A stretch of 64,000 nucleotides of DNA from Chitinophaga sp. SYP-B3965 (lineage in GTDB: Bacteria > Bacteroidota > Bacteroidia > Chitinophagales > Chitinophagaceae). The notes below the pieces were generated by a model, which worked only from the letters and a program-made list of their open reading frames with translations, ran no database searches and was not told where the DNA came from. How positions within the stretch are numbered: the first letter of the stretch is position 1; the number at the start of each line of letters is the position of its first letter. The DNA lies in NCBI RefSeq assembly GCF_009647655.1, contig NZ_WJFD01000001.1:2666001-2730000 (forward strand). The letters run 5' to 3'. This document shows positions 1-8,871 of the stretch, in pieces. Position numbers and translations under genes: made by a program.

Positions 1-2329
1 ACTCCCCTATCTTATTCCGGTATGCTGCTGTGATCTCAAAACCTTTATTGCTCACAGACCCAATGTTACGATAAGGACCGGCAAGCCTGCCTACCTGCGC
101 CGGAACATTTATCTGGCGGAGGATGTCATCCGTTACTTTGTTGAATACATCTACTTCCAGCGTGAGTGTATTTTTGAATAAGCCAATGTCCAATCCTGCA
201 TTGGTAATAGTAGTGGTTTCCCATGATACAGAAGGATCAGCCACTTGTGATACAGCAGCACCACTCACAATAGTACCGGAAAAACTATAGTTCCTGCCAA
301 TGCTTACCGCATCTACGTAACTGAACAGCGGAATGTTTTGATTACCCAGTCGCCCCCAAGATGCACGTAATTTCAGGTTAGAAATGGTATTATTATTTTT
401 CAGGAAATCCTCCTCGCTGATCCGCCATCCTGCTGAAAGGGAAGGAAAGAAACCCCAACGTTTCCCCGCCGCAAAACGCGAAGATCCATCATACCTGAAA
501 CTGGCCTCTGCGAGGTATTTCCCGTTATAATCATAATTCACCCTGCCGAAATAAGAAACCAGTCTTGATTGTGATGATTTACCATTCACCGCCGGCGTAT
601 TACTGCCACCATTTAACTCCGTGATCTCATTGCCAAGATAACCCTGGTTGGAAGCCGTAAAATCCGCATCATTAAAACGTTCCACACTAAAACCAGCCAG
701 CGCCCCTAAGTGATGTTTGCCCAGTTGTTTATCATAGCTGAGTGTATGAAAGTTGGTGAGATTAATACCGTCCCTGCTTGTTTGTGTAATACCCCGTGCA
801 GGTATGTTACCCATGGGAGCAATAGCACCCGTTTTGGGATTGGTGAGATTGATCAGCGGATTCACAAACTTCTCACGGCCATATTGCAGATTTGCAGCCA
901 CCGTAGTTTTATACCGGATACCAAATGGCAATTGATATTCCAGGAAGAGACTGGCCAATGCACGGAATGTAGCGTTCTGATGAAAACCCTCCTTGGCAAG
1001 TGCCAATGGATTACGGAAGAAATTATGTCCTGGAACACGCACCCACTGATCAGCATAAGTACCATCTTTTGCATAGGCCGTTTGCATGGGCAAACCGCGA
1101 TAGATCAACCCCATCAGCCCTCCTTCCCCATTACTCTCATCAGAGGTATAAGCACTTTCCTCGCTATCCCAGTAAGTACCCAGCAGGTTAGCGCCGATCT
1201 TTAATTTGGGGTTGATGTCCGATATAACATTGGAACTGATACTATATTTTTTGGCCCCGGAATTGATCATAATACCCTCCTGATCAAGATAACCAAGAGA
1301 AACAGAGAAAGTTGTTTTTTCATTGCCACCAGAGAAACGCAGGTTATGTTCCTGGATCTTTGCATTGCGGAACATGATGCCGAACCAATCCGTATTCGGA
1401 TAAATATAGGGGTCAGTACCTGCTTTATATTCATCGATCAGAGACTGTACATACTCTGCCGGTTTTCCTTCATTCGCCAAAGCACGGTTCTTTCCTTCCA
1501 TATACTCCACTGCATTCGTCACCAGTGAAGGCAATTGCACTGCTTCCTGCACACCCGTATAGCCGTTATAATCCAGCCGGAATTTACCCGCCTTACCTGA
1601 TTTTGTTTTCACTAATACAACACCATTGGCTGCACGGTTACCATAGATGGCAGCAGAAGCGGCATCTTTCAGCACAGTGATGCTTTCAATATCGGAAGGG
1701 TTCACATCGCTCAGCGGAAATTCAATACCATCTACCAGCACCAGCGGGTTATTGTTGTTAAGTGTTCCTACCCCGCGGATCCTGATATTGGCACCATCTG
1801 CTCCAGGCCTGCCTTTCGTTTGATTCACATAAACACCCGGCAAACCCTGCAAAGCCTGTGAGGCATTGGTAATAGGCCGGTTGGCCAATGCTTTCTGATC
1901 AAGAGAGGCTACAGATCCTGTAAGACTGGTACGCTTTTGTTGCCCATACCCTACTACCACTACTTCTCCCAATTCCCCCGTGCTGGTTTGCAGTGTAACA
2001 TGAATAGCCGAACCATCTTTAACGGCTACTTCCTGCGAAACATAACCTGTATAAGTAAATACCAGCGTAGCAGGCCCATCCGGCAAAATGATACTGAATG
2101 TTCCATCAGGGCCACTGAGCGTGCCCCTTCCGGTTCCTTTAATACGGATACTCACACCCGGCAGCTTTTCTCCATCAGTACCGGAAACCGTACCGTTGAT
2201 CTTTTTTTGCTGATAAATTGTAATAGGAATATTGCCTTTCCCGTAAACAGTACTTTCTGCAAATGCAATATTCTGCAGCACAGTAAAGCATGCAGCCGCC
2301 AGGCAACATTTTTTTAATGTTGGATACAT
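1..2329 (-). CDS. SusC/RagA-type TonB-dependent outer-membrane receptor (3' end beyond window)
   Basis: The frame is open from an ATG at 2329 down to base 1, about 776 codons, so the C-terminal barrel is cut by the window edge. The N-terminus (MYPTLKKCCLAAACF...) is a signal peptide ending near AFA. A carboxypeptidase-regulatory-like beta-sandwich follows (INGTVSG...LPGVSIRIKGT), then the SusC signature GEVVVVGYGQQKR and a plug with VLKDAASAAIYGNRAANGV. Late motifs such as YDGSSRFAAGKRWGFFPS are typical SusC barrel strands. Family role: energised import of oligosaccharides or peptides across the outer membrane with a SusD lipoprotein, expected beyond the left edge. There is no STN domain and no sigma/FecR pair on the visible side, unlike the second SusC in this window, so its regulation cannot be read here. 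The substrate is unknown. Confidence 0.93.
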   Translation of the reverse strand, partial: MYPTLKKCCLAAACFTVLQNIAFAESTVYGKGNIPITIYQQKKINGTVSGTDGEKLPGVSIRIKGTGRGTLSGPDGTFSIILPDGPATLVFTYTGYVSQEVAVKDGSAIHVTLQTSTGELGEVVVVGYGQQKRTSLTGSVASLDQKALANRPITNASQALQGLPGVYVNQTKGRPGADGANIRIRGVGTLNNNNPLVLVDGIEFPLSDVNPSDIESITVLKDAASAAIYGNRAANGVVLVKTKSGKAGKFRLDYNGYTGVQEAVQLPSLVTNAVEYMEGKNRALANEGKPAEYVQSLIDEYKAGTDPYIYPNTDWFGIMFRNAKIQEHNLRFSGGNEKTTFSVSLGYLDQEGIMINSGAKKYSISSNVISDINPKLKIGANLLGTYWDSEESAYTSDESNGEGGLMGLIYRGLPMQTAYAKDGTYADQWVRVPGHNFFRNPLALAKEGFHQNATFRALASLFLEYQLPFGIRYKTTVAANLQYGREKFVNPLINLTNPKTGAIAPMGNIPARGITQTSRDGINLTNFHTLSYDKQLGKHHLGALAGFSVERFNDADFTASNQGYLGNEITELNGGSNTPAVNGKSSQSRLVSYFGRVNYDYNGKYLAEASFRYDGSSRFAAGKRWGFFPSLSAGWRISEEDFLKNNNTISNLKLRASWGRLGNQNIPLFSYVDAVSIGRNYSFSGTIVSGAAVSQVADPSVSWETTTITNAGLDIGLFKNTLTLEVDVFNKVTDDILRQINVPAQVGRLAGPYRNIGSVSNKGFEITAAYRNKIGE

Positions 2330-2484
2330 GATGACATGGAAATTTAGTTCGCCAGCCCGTTTGATCACTCCGGGCCTACGTTATGTGAAGGATTTAATGT
2401 TGGTTATTTACTAGTCTACTAATTTGATAGGATAAAAGTAATAGGAATATTTGAATTATGCTAGCGGGGGTTAAAAAAAATATA

Positions 2485-3420
2485 TTACGACATAATATCC
2501 AGCAGCACCTGGAAGATGCTCAGCGGGTATTCCGCTACCCTGTTCATCAGGTAGAGATACCATTCCTGCCCATATACAACGTAGATCCGGCAACGATGCC
2601 CTTCGTCCTTTAATGCAGCCAACCGGTCATTTTCAATACCGAGTAAACTTTCAAATTCATACTTTTCTTTATCAGGCCGGATAGTAAGCAGCATTTCCTT
2701 TACGCCTTCATGGATTGCGCCATCATGTGTGGCAATAGAACAGGCATGATTAGAGGATAACAACCCATGCACATAATCCAGGTACACTTTATTCAACTGC
2801 TGCCCTCTCTTGTGCGCATCATGTTCCGGCACATCATAAGCTCCTTTCACCAGCCGGATCTTATTCGGTAGTTTTTGTAATTCCTGCAGGTCGTTTTTAG
2901 TTCTGTGCAGATAAGCCTGCACTGTGATGCATAAATGCGGATACTTTGCACTGAGGGATTTGTAGATCTCATGAATGCTATCCGTTCTGTCAATCCCTTC
3001 CGCACTGATCACCACTTCCCCGGCAGCTTCACAGATCCTGGACAGGTTATGTGTGGCCAGTTCTTTATCCACGATCAAACCAATATGGGAAAGGTCTAGC
3101 GAAATAGAACTATTCAGCCCCTGTTCTTTAATGCCCGCACATAAACGCAGGAATTCCTCTGTAGCCTCGTTGGCTTCTGCCTCCTTTCTGATACTTTCTC
3201 CCATAAAATCTGTTGCACAGGCAAATCCGCGGGCATTTAACCCTTTAACGGCAGGAAGCAGCTCCTGCAGGTTATCACCCCCAAGGTATCGCTTAGCTCC
3301 TTTTTTAAATAAGGCGTTCAATTCCTTATTGGCAAGCAGGTATGCTTTCGCATCCTCATTTAAAGCCGCTTTGCGTAATGCAACGGCTACCTGGTCAAGT
3401 AGATTGGCATCGTAGTGCAT
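2485..3420 (-). CDS. Proline dehydrogenase family protein (FAD-dependent)
   Basis: This 311-aa protein matches the monofunctional PRODH barrel. Motifs seen are QAYLHRT (168-174), RLVKGAY (189-195), ATHD (230-233), YEFESLLGI (254-262) and a C-terminal YVVYGQEWYLYLMNRVAEYP block. In the family these strands bind FAD and proline and oxidise L-proline to pyrroline-5-carboxylate. One of the two usual adjacent Arg residues near the C-terminus reads Asn here (M-N-R), so substrate preference could differ. The ATG lies one base after the stop of the upstream nuclease-helicase, implying co-transcription and probable translational coupling. That pairing is odd for a catabolic enzyme. No P5C dehydrogenase gene is visible. 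Family assignment is firm; exact substrate is inference. Confidence 0.85.
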   Translation of the reverse strand: MHYDANLLDQVAVALRKAALNEDAKAYLLANKELNALFKKGAKRYLGGDNLQELLPAVKGLNARGFACATDFMGESIRKEAEANEATEEFLRLCAGIKEQGLNSSISLDLSHIGLIVDKELATHNLSRICEAAGEVVISAEGIDRTDSIHEIYKSLSAKYPHLCITVQAYLHRTKNDLQELQKLPNKIRLVKGAYDVPEHDAHKRGQQLNKVYLDYVHGLLSSNHACSIATHDGAIHEGVKEMLLTIRPDKEKYEFESLLGIENDRLAALKDEGHRCRIYVVYGQEWYLYLMNRVAEYPLSIFQVLLDIMS

Positions 3421-3421
3421 A

Positions 3422-5308
3422 TTATTCCATTAAGCTTCTGAAATAAGATTCTGTTTCTTTATTTACGAAATATACAAAACACCCTTTCATCGCTCTTGTT
3501 AAAAGGGTGCGGTAAATATTCTTCACGTACATCTCAAAATTCTCCGGCTTTATAGTAAGCATGTAATCCCTGTTGGCATTGATGTTGGCTTTGAGCTTAC
3601 CTGCAGCCGTATCATAATAAAGATCATCTCCAATTATCACGCCGATGTAATCAAATTCAAATCCCTGTGACGTATAAATGCAACCCACCTGTTTAAATCC
3701 TTCCGGAAGATAAGCCCACTCCCACCACTGCACATATCCCGCAGGCGGCGTTTCTATTTTATCTGATGTTTCCCATGGCATAGCAAAATCGCCGATCCTG
3801 ACATCCTTTATCAACGCACCATTTTCATCCAGCTGTTTACTCCAGGGCCAGCAAAACCCCGCTGTGAGCCTGGCGGAATTGGGGTTTTTATTTTCTTTCT
3901 TCTGCAATTCATCGTAAATGACCTGTGGAGAAGAAAGTATCTGAAAATCAAAGACCTCGTTCTTTTTTAATTCCCTTTTTTCGTCTGTATATCCCAACGC
4001 TGCCTCCAGCCACAATATATAATCATTGGACCCCATACACCTGAATTGCGTCTCCAGCGTGATCTCACTGATCGTACAATTATACTTCCGCGCCGCCTCC
4101 CGGATCAATTCGGAATGCCCGATCTCCTGCGAACGCACATTCTGCCTGTCATCTATAAAAAAGACTGCTGTTTTTGCACACCTCACCAATTGATCTATCT
4201 GCGGCATATCTGTTTTGTCCGCTTCTTTCGTCATCTGATGATTACTGCTGTTTTCTATCCGGTGTGCTTCATCCACCAGGAGCAGGTCCAATTCATTCTC
4301 CTTCGTTTTTGATGGTATGAACCGGTAAAGATTGGAGAAGAAAGGTCTCGCCTTATCCCCTGTCAGGTATCTCAAACCATTGATGAACGATTTAGATTTA
4401 CAGGCATAATAAACTTTATACCGCACCCTCCCTGCTTTTCTGCGTGCAGCCATTTCTGCCAGTACATTAATGGCAATAGCAGATTTCCCCGTTCCAGGCC
4501 CGCCGTGTACAATGATAACAGACTTTGTTTTCGTTCTTTCAGCCTTTCGGACTTTAGACCAGATCGTGTTTTTCGCTACCAGCTGTTCATTCAACAGCGC
4601 CAGAAGTTTTTCGTCCGCAATAATGTTATTTGCATTTTCCAGTAATTTCTTCGAAGCCACCACCTCGGCCCCCATAAAGCCGTAATGAACAGCTTTTCCC
4701 TCTCCTGCTGATAACAATGTTTTTAGTTTCTCCGCAAGCGCCATGGTATCCTCATCTGCGTAGATAAGGAATTCATCAAACAGTTTTTTATATATTGGAT
4801 CAAACAATCCGCTGTCCTCTGCCTTTATATAATTGTGACAGTATACAAAACTATGCAGATGTATGGCAGGGGTATTTCCTCCAAATGCAGTAATAAATTC
4901 CTTTAAATTATTATGATACCCTTTCACCTGCTGGGAAGGATGAGAAACAAGCCGCTCCCTACCACCTGTATAGGTCATCACAAAATTCCCTTCATCTTCT
5001 GTGGCCCTGGCAGCGCTCCACTGTTTTAACTCCAGCAGCACCACATTACTTTCCCCATTTTCTCCTTTACCAAATAACAAACAATCTATCCTCGTTCGAT
5101 TATAGGGCAAGGTATATTCCAGGGCGACATAACAGTCCTTCAATCCGGCCAGCTCTATCAGGTCCCTCACTTTAGAGAGGGAATTATTCCATGAGTTCAC
5201 TTCAGGCTGACCGGGCTTCCCCTCGCTGTTGCCTTTCAGTATCCGGGCAATCTTATTCTCCCTTACATCCTTGATGAAATCATCCGCGTTCTCGTTATAA
5301 ATGGGCAT
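3422..5308 (-). CDS. PD-(D/E)XK nuclease-DUF2075 (Schlafen-like) helicase fusion
   Basis: 628 aa. The N-terminal third carries a restriction-endonuclease-like core: E64, then IDCLLFG with D75, then VVLLELKQW with E93-x-K95, followed by a HPSQQVKGY helix. The C-terminal part is a P-loop helicase-like domain: GGPGTGKS at 269-276 (Walker A), DLLLVDEAH near 341-349 (Walker B), a QxxG-like IYTSQGFEFDYIGVII block and an Arg-containing RTLLTRAMKGCFVYF motif near the end. This matches DUF2075/COG3410-type proteins, which occur as solitary genes and in defence neighbourhoods. A role in degrading foreign or damaged nucleic acid is inference. It is first in a two-gene operon with proline dehydrogenase. 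A 12-bp putative ArsR site lies six bases upstream of the ATG. Confidence 0.85.
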   Translation of the reverse strand: MPIYNENADDFIKDVRENKIARILKGNSEGKPGQPEVNSWNNSLSKVRDLIELAGLKDCYVALEYTLPYNRTRIDCLLFGKGENGESNVVLLELKQWSAARATEDEGNFVMTYTGGRERLVSHPSQQVKGYHNNLKEFITAFGGNTPAIHLHSFVYCHNYIKAEDSGLFDPIYKKLFDEFLIYADEDTMALAEKLKTLLSAGEGKAVHYGFMGAEVVASKKLLENANNIIADEKLLALLNEQLVAKNTIWSKVRKAERTKTKSVIIVHGGPGTGKSAIAINVLAEMAARRKAGRVRYKVYYACKSKSFINGLRYLTGDKARPFFSNLYRFIPSKTKENELDLLLVDEAHRIENSSNHQMTKEADKTDMPQIDQLVRCAKTAVFFIDDRQNVRSQEIGHSELIREAARKYNCTISEITLETQFRCMGSNDYILWLEAALGYTDEKRELKKNEVFDFQILSSPQVIYDELQKKENKNPNSARLTAGFCWPWSKQLDENGALIKDVRIGDFAMPWETSDKIETPPAGYVQWWEWAYLPEGFKQVGCIYTSQGFEFDYIGVIIGDDLYYDTAAGKLKANINANRDYMLTIKPENFEMYVKNIYRTLLTRAMKGCFVYFVNKETESYFRSLME

Positions 5309-5314
5309 CTACTA

Positions 5315-5326
5315 ATATATCGAAAT
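5315..5326 (-). promoter_or_regulatory. Putative ArsR operator copy 1 (upstream of nuclease-helicase)
   Basis: ATATATCGAAAT, an exact inverted copy of the site at 5391-5402 on the other side of this divergent intergenic region. It is six bases before the ATG of the nuclease-helicase gene, a position from which a bound repressor could block expression. Assignment to the adjacent ArsR protein is inference. Confidence 0.5.
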
Positions 5327-5390
5327 TTCCATTGAGAGCATAACGCATTGAAAATCAAACAAGACTTCGGCCACAAAAAAAGATTTATAC

Positions 5391-5431
5391 ATTTCGATAT
5401 ATCTATTTATATTTGCAGTGTATTAAGGAGG
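5391..5431 (+). promoter_or_regulatory. arsR-type promoter with operator copy 2 and Shine-Dalgarno
   Basis: ATTTCGATATAT (5391-5402) is the operator half-site. TATATTTG (5408-5415) fits the Bacteroidota -7 consensus TAnnTTTG; no convincing -33 TTTG is seen at normal distance. AAGGAGG (5425-5431) is a full Shine-Dalgarno four bases before the ATG, which is uncommon in this phylum and fixes the start of the regulator. Operator overlap with the promoter suggests autorepression. Confidence 0.6.
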
Positions 5432-5435
5432 AAGT

Positions 5436-5714
5436 ATGGACAGTAAAAAATTTGAAAAGATCTCTAAAGCCTTGAGCGACTCAAGCAGGATTGCTATTCT
5501 CGAGAAGTTCAAGAAGAAGAAAGACGACTGTTTATACTGCACCGAAGTACATGATTTCCTGGATCTGGCCCAACCCTCCATTTCCCATCATCTGAAACAA
5601 TTGGTGGACGCAGACCTTCTCATCCCGGAAAAAGAAGGCCGTAACCTGAAGTATCTATTAAACCAGTCCGTCCTGGATGATTACATCAAATTTCTTAGCG
5701 CACTGAAAAGCTAA
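5436..5714 (+). CDS. ArsR-family winged-helix repressor
   Basis: 92 aa, a typical size for ArsR/SmtB. It has ALSDSSRIAIL at the N-terminus and the recognition helix AQPSISHHLKQLVDADLL, followed by a wing (KEGRNLKYLL). Cys32, Cys35 and His39 in CLYCTEVHDF sit where metal-sensing members carry the alpha-3 site, so a thiol or metal effector is possible but unproven. The start is fixed by the upstream AAGGAGG. It precedes the MFS exporter on the same strand, with an operator-like repeat in the gap, and is divergent from the nuclease-helicase. Likely role: repressor of the exporter and perhaps also of the divergent operon (inference from shared sites). Confidence 0.9.
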   Translation: MDSKKFEKISKALSDSSRIAILEKFKKKKDDCLYCTEVHDFLDLAQPSISHHLKQLVDADLLIPEKEGRNLKYLLNQSVLDDYIKFLSALKS

Positions 5715-5759
5715 TATAGACCTCTAAGAACAGACCCGATTAATTAACTAACGATAGAA

Positions 5760-5781
5760 ATATCGAAACATTTGAATGTTT
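5760..5781 (+). promoter_or_regulatory. Putative operator copy 3 plus palindrome before MFS gene
   Basis: ATATCGAAAC (5760-5769) repeats the ArsR site core. It overlaps an inverted repeat AAACAT-TTGA-ATGTTT (5766-5781). The right arm covers the upstream candidate ATG at 5776, which argues for the ATG at 5788 as the real start of the exporter. Confidence 0.45.
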
Positions 5782-5787
5782 GAATTT

Positions 5788-6993
5788 ATGAAGAAGTCGA
5801 TCTATATACTGGCCCTTGGCGCCTTTGGGATCATCACCACAGAATTTGGTGTGATTGGCATCATGCCCACCATCGCAAAAGAATTTAACGTTTCTATTGA
5901 TACGGCTGGATGGCTGTTAAGTGGATTTGCATTGACGATTGCTTTAACAGGCCCCTTCTCCGTCATGCTTACATCAAAGATCAACCGTAAGCTGATGATG
6001 TGTCTTGTACTGGCTATTTTCGTGCTGTCCAATATCATGTCTGCACTCGCACCTAACTTTACCGTGTTGATGATTGCGCGGATACTTCCCGCATTTTTAC
6101 ATCCTGTTTTTTGGGCAGTAGCCACCGTAGCAGCATCTAAACAAGTGGAGCCCAAAGATGCGCCCAAAGCCGTGTCTGTTGTATTAGGCGGATTGAGTGT
6201 TGCTGCTGTATTAGGAGTTCCTATCACTACGTACGTAGCAGAATTGTATAACTGGCAGGCATCCTTCATCCTCTCCGGCCTCATCAATTTGATTGCGCTT
6301 GCGGGACTGATGGCATTCATTCCTTCCATGCCCGTAAAGGAAAATGTAACACCGGAAAATCAATTGAAGATATTACGCAAACCACAGCTCTGGGTAAACC
6401 TTGGCGCCACATTGATCATGATCGCCGGTATGTTTGCCACCTTTGGTTACCTCGCGGAGTTTTTAGGAAAGATCTCTCACATGAGTGGCGCGCATATCAG
6501 CCTGATGCTGTTACTATTCGGTACAACCGGTATCGTAGGCAACTGGCTCACAGGGATTGCACTCAGTAAAAATGTACTACTCACCACCAGGGTGTTCCTG
6601 CTTTCACTTGTATTAGTCCATATGATGGCCTATACATTTGGCGGATTGTTTGTACCGATGGCTATTATCATATCCATCTGGGGATTCATTCATACCGGGG
6701 GATTTTTAATTGGGCAAACGCGCTCCACATCCGAAGCGCCTGAAGCCCCCGAACTCGCAGCCAGCCTGATGGTTTCCTTTGGGAATGCAGGTGTAACGCT
6801 GGGTTCATTACTGGGTGGTTTTATTATAATAAACTACGGTATTCAACAGGTGATCTGGATCAGTATCGTCCTGTTTGCTGTAGCCTTTGGATTAACTTTT
6901 GTACATGTGAAGAAAACGCAGGAAGCAGAAGAGGTTGCAGAAGAAGAAGTGGCGTTGGAAAGAGAACCTGTTTTTGAACTTGCAGAGGACTAG
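5788..6993 (+). CDS. MFS transporter, DHA1-like drug/sugar efflux permease
   Basis: About 401 aa from the ATG at 5788 (MKKSIYILALGAFGI, the usual family start; an in-frame ATG at 5776 lies inside a palindrome). It has twelve hydrophobic segments. An early TTEFGVIGIMPTIA motif and a loop with SKINRKLMM in the motif-A position resemble the AraJ/YdhP/NepI branch of proton-coupled exporters. The C-terminus is an acidic tail (EAEEVAEEEVALE) on the cytoplasmic side. It acts in the inner membrane; the substrate cannot be read. It sits 73 bp after the ArsR gene, so inducible efflux under ArsR control is likely. Confidence 0.88.
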   Translation: MKKSIYILALGAFGIITTEFGVIGIMPTIAKEFNVSIDTAGWLLSGFALTIALTGPFSVMLTSKINRKLMMCLVLAIFVLSNIMSALAPNFTVLMIARILPAFLHPVFWAVATVAASKQVEPKDAPKAVSVVLGGLSVAAVLGVPITTYVAELYNWQASFILSGLINLIALAGLMAFIPSMPVKENVTPENQLKILRKPQLWVNLGATLIMIAGMFATFGYLAEFLGKISHMSGAHISLMLLLFGTTGIVGNWLTGIALSKNVLLTTRVFLLSLVLVHMMAYTFGGLFVPMAIIISIWGFIHTGGFLIGQTRSTSEAPEAPELAASLMVSFGNAGVTLGSLLGGFIIINYGIQQVIWISIVLFAVAFGLTFVHVKKTQEAEEVAEEEVALEREPVFELAED

Positions 6994-7002
6994 GTGAATG
7001 AT

Positions 7003-7036
7003 GTTCCGTGAAGGCCTGCAAAGGTTTTCACGGAAC
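7003..7036. terminator. Hairpin between convergent genes
   Basis: GTTCCGTGAA (7003-7012) pairs with TTCACGGAAC (7027-7036), between the MFS stop (6993) and the lipoprotein stop (7047). The stem is strong but the following T-run is weak, so bidirectional termination is probable rather than certain. Confidence 0.55.
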
Positions 7037-7046
7037 TATCATTAGT

Positions 7047-7628
7047 TTAATTCTTAACAGGCCATTTGGAATAATACCCCACCGCTTTATACTCCCCTTT
7101 CACCTTCCCGAACACAAACCCAAAATAACTTTCCGCATTTGTATTTTTCTCAGGGAACTGCGTATACACTTCAAACAGCTTACTATCTTTATCTGCCATC
7201 TGCCGCAGCTGCTGATAATATGCTTCCTGGTTATTCGTATCCACCTCCGCTATATTATCATCCCCCGCTTTGGGTAATAACCTCCTCACATCTGCATTGA
7301 AAATATGATTATAGCCCGAATGAAAATCCCTCGCACTCAATTCTCCCCCTTTCACATCATCCTTAGATGTTGGCAAAGGAAAATTCACCTTACTTTTCAC
7401 TTGCTCTTCGTCATTCTGCTCTACAGCTGTTTTAAAACTGCCGAAAGCCGTCTTGAACAACTGCTCATCTGTACTTACAGACGTTTTAGCTCCGCTGCCA
7501 GGCATCTGGGCCAATGTATCTTCTGTTGCAGGAATAGAAGTAGAAGAAGCTTGTTTTGAGTTATTGTTGTTACAGGCAAGAACGCCGAGGCATAAACAAC
7601 TAAACAGGAATTTACGTGGATAGATCAT
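7047..7628 (-). CDS. Hypothetical lipoprotein
   Basis: 193 aa. The N-terminus FLFSCLCLGVLAC-NNNN is a signal peptide with a lipobox and Cys19, then a Ser/Thr-rich linker. The rest is soluble and mixed alpha/beta, with segments such as YYQQLRQMADKDSKLFEVYTQ and YFGFVFGKVKGEYKAVGYYS. No family is recognised. Predicted to be anchored in the outer or inner membrane facing the periplasm. It has its own transcription unit, convergent with the MFS gene. Confidence 0.7.
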   Translation of the reverse strand: MIYPRKFLFSCLCLGVLACNNNNSKQASSTSIPATEDTLAQMPGSGAKTSVSTDEQLFKTAFGSFKTAVEQNDEEQVKSKVNFPLPTSKDDVKGGELSARDFHSGYNHIFNADVRRLLPKAGDDNIAEVDTNNQEAYYQQLRQMADKDSKLFEVYTQFPEKNTNAESYFGFVFGKVKGEYKAVGYYSKWPVKN

Positions 7629-7673
7629 AAAACAAAGGTTTTGATCCTATCAAAGAACAATTAACATGCCGTC

Positions 7674-8828
7674 TTACACTTTCTTCAGCTTCAGTTTCAA
7701 CACGCCCGCCGCCTTTGTATATCCCCCTTCTGCCCCATCCACAAAATGAATATGATCATCTTTCAGGTCACGCACATAACAGGACATCACAGATTCCTTA
7801 CTAACGTAAAGCGCATACTTGATCTCTCCCGCTTCCTCCAATGCATTCAACGCCTCCTGCAAAAGCAAACGCTGCTGCTCTGTTCCCGTGATCACCGTAT
7901 TGATCTTACCATCCACCACCAATGTATCAGACATCTCCACCAAACGGTTCAGATAATTCTTTCCGTTTTTTGTCTTAAAGTAAATGAATCCCAGTAATGC
8001 TGTGAACCAATCCTGTATCAGTTTAAACATCTTCATATTGCCGGACTTCAAACGCATTTCAAGTTTGATAGCAGCATATGTACTTTTCAGTTTAAGTTTT
8101 GAAACAGAGATAGGTTGCCTCTTCTGCGGCGTACCATAGATCTCATCAATAGCAGAGATCACCTTTTTATAGGCAGTGGATTGTTTAGCCCCCTCCGCAG
8201 CAATAGCCAGTAAGGTCACCACCTCAAAATTGATCTCCGGTGGTTTGATCTTATCCCACCTGCACATCATTCCGGTAAGGTCCAGCTCATGATCAGGAGC
8301 GCCCAGTTCAGCCAGCAGGTAATCTTCTCCCTTGATCACTTTCTCCGCATAGTTCAATCCATCTCCCAATATAATCGGAATAGAAAAATTACCTGAACTG
8401 CTGAATTTAGTGACCTTCAATTCATGCCCCTGTGCATAGATCTCTTTAACCGGTACTGTACCTGCACGCAATTCAAGATTAAAATCCTGCTGCATATTTT
8501 TCCTGTACAACTGTAATGCACGCATGGCGGTATCCACAACAGCAGGCGGCACAATGAAAGTAGCCCCGTCACCTCCAAAGAAAAAGGGGATCGTGATATT
8601 TGCTTTATAGCTGATGTTCAGCACCGCCACAATACTGCCGGTGGCAATCAGGTTCACGGTTTCATGCAAACCACCTTGTACGGCTGCAGTAGAACTTTTA
8701 ATATCCGTGATGATCACGTGCCAATCCTCCGGAACATTATAGAATAAATGATCCTCCGTTAAAAGATCGCTGAGCGCAATACGGTTTACCGGTAAACGGG
8801 AATAAAATTGTGCGTTATTTTCTGACAT
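7674..8828 (-). CDS. DUF3095 family protein, class III cyclase-like
   Basis: 384 aa. The N-terminal half contains VIITDIKSSTAAVQGG (Asp42) and, some 40 residues later, FFFGGDGATFIVP (GGDG at 85-88). These match the two metal-binding blocks of class III nucleotidyl cyclases, whose signature is a DI-x-G/S-ST strand. DUF3095 proteins are sometimes annotated as adenylate cyclases without biochemical proof. The C-terminal part is a separate domain ending in LKLKLKKV. No signal peptide or membrane segment is seen, so a cytoplasmic location is expected. Activity on ATP or GTP is inference. Confidence 0.75.
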   Translation of the reverse strand: MSENNAQFYSRLPVNRIALSDLLTEDHLFYNVPEDWHVIITDIKSSTAAVQGGLHETVNLIATGSIVAVLNISYKANITIPFFFGGDGATFIVPPAVVDTAMRALQLYRKNMQQDFNLELRAGTVPVKEIYAQGHELKVTKFSSSGNFSIPIILGDGLNYAEKVIKGEDYLLAELGAPDHELDLTGMMCRWDKIKPPEINFEVVTLLAIAAEGAKQSTAYKKVISAIDEIYGTPQKRQPISVSKLKLKSTYAAIKLEMRLKSGNMKMFKLIQDWFTALLGFIYFKTKNGKNYLNRLVEMSDTLVVDGKINTVITGTEQQRLLLQEALNALEEAGEIKYALYVSKESVMSCYVRDLKDDHIHFVDGAEGGYTKAAGVLKLKLKKV

Positions 8829-8871
8829 GCACCCGAAATTTAAGATAAATTACGGACAGCCGGCAGATTAC

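Noticed and set aside
710..2317. Several plus-strand ORFs in the first 2.3 kb
   Set aside because: They lie antisense to the SusC-like receptor, which is open to the left edge; no domain is seen in any of them.
5802..6329. 175-aa minus-strand ORF opposite the MFS exporter
   Set aside because: Shadow of the exporter; no family pattern and no promoter.
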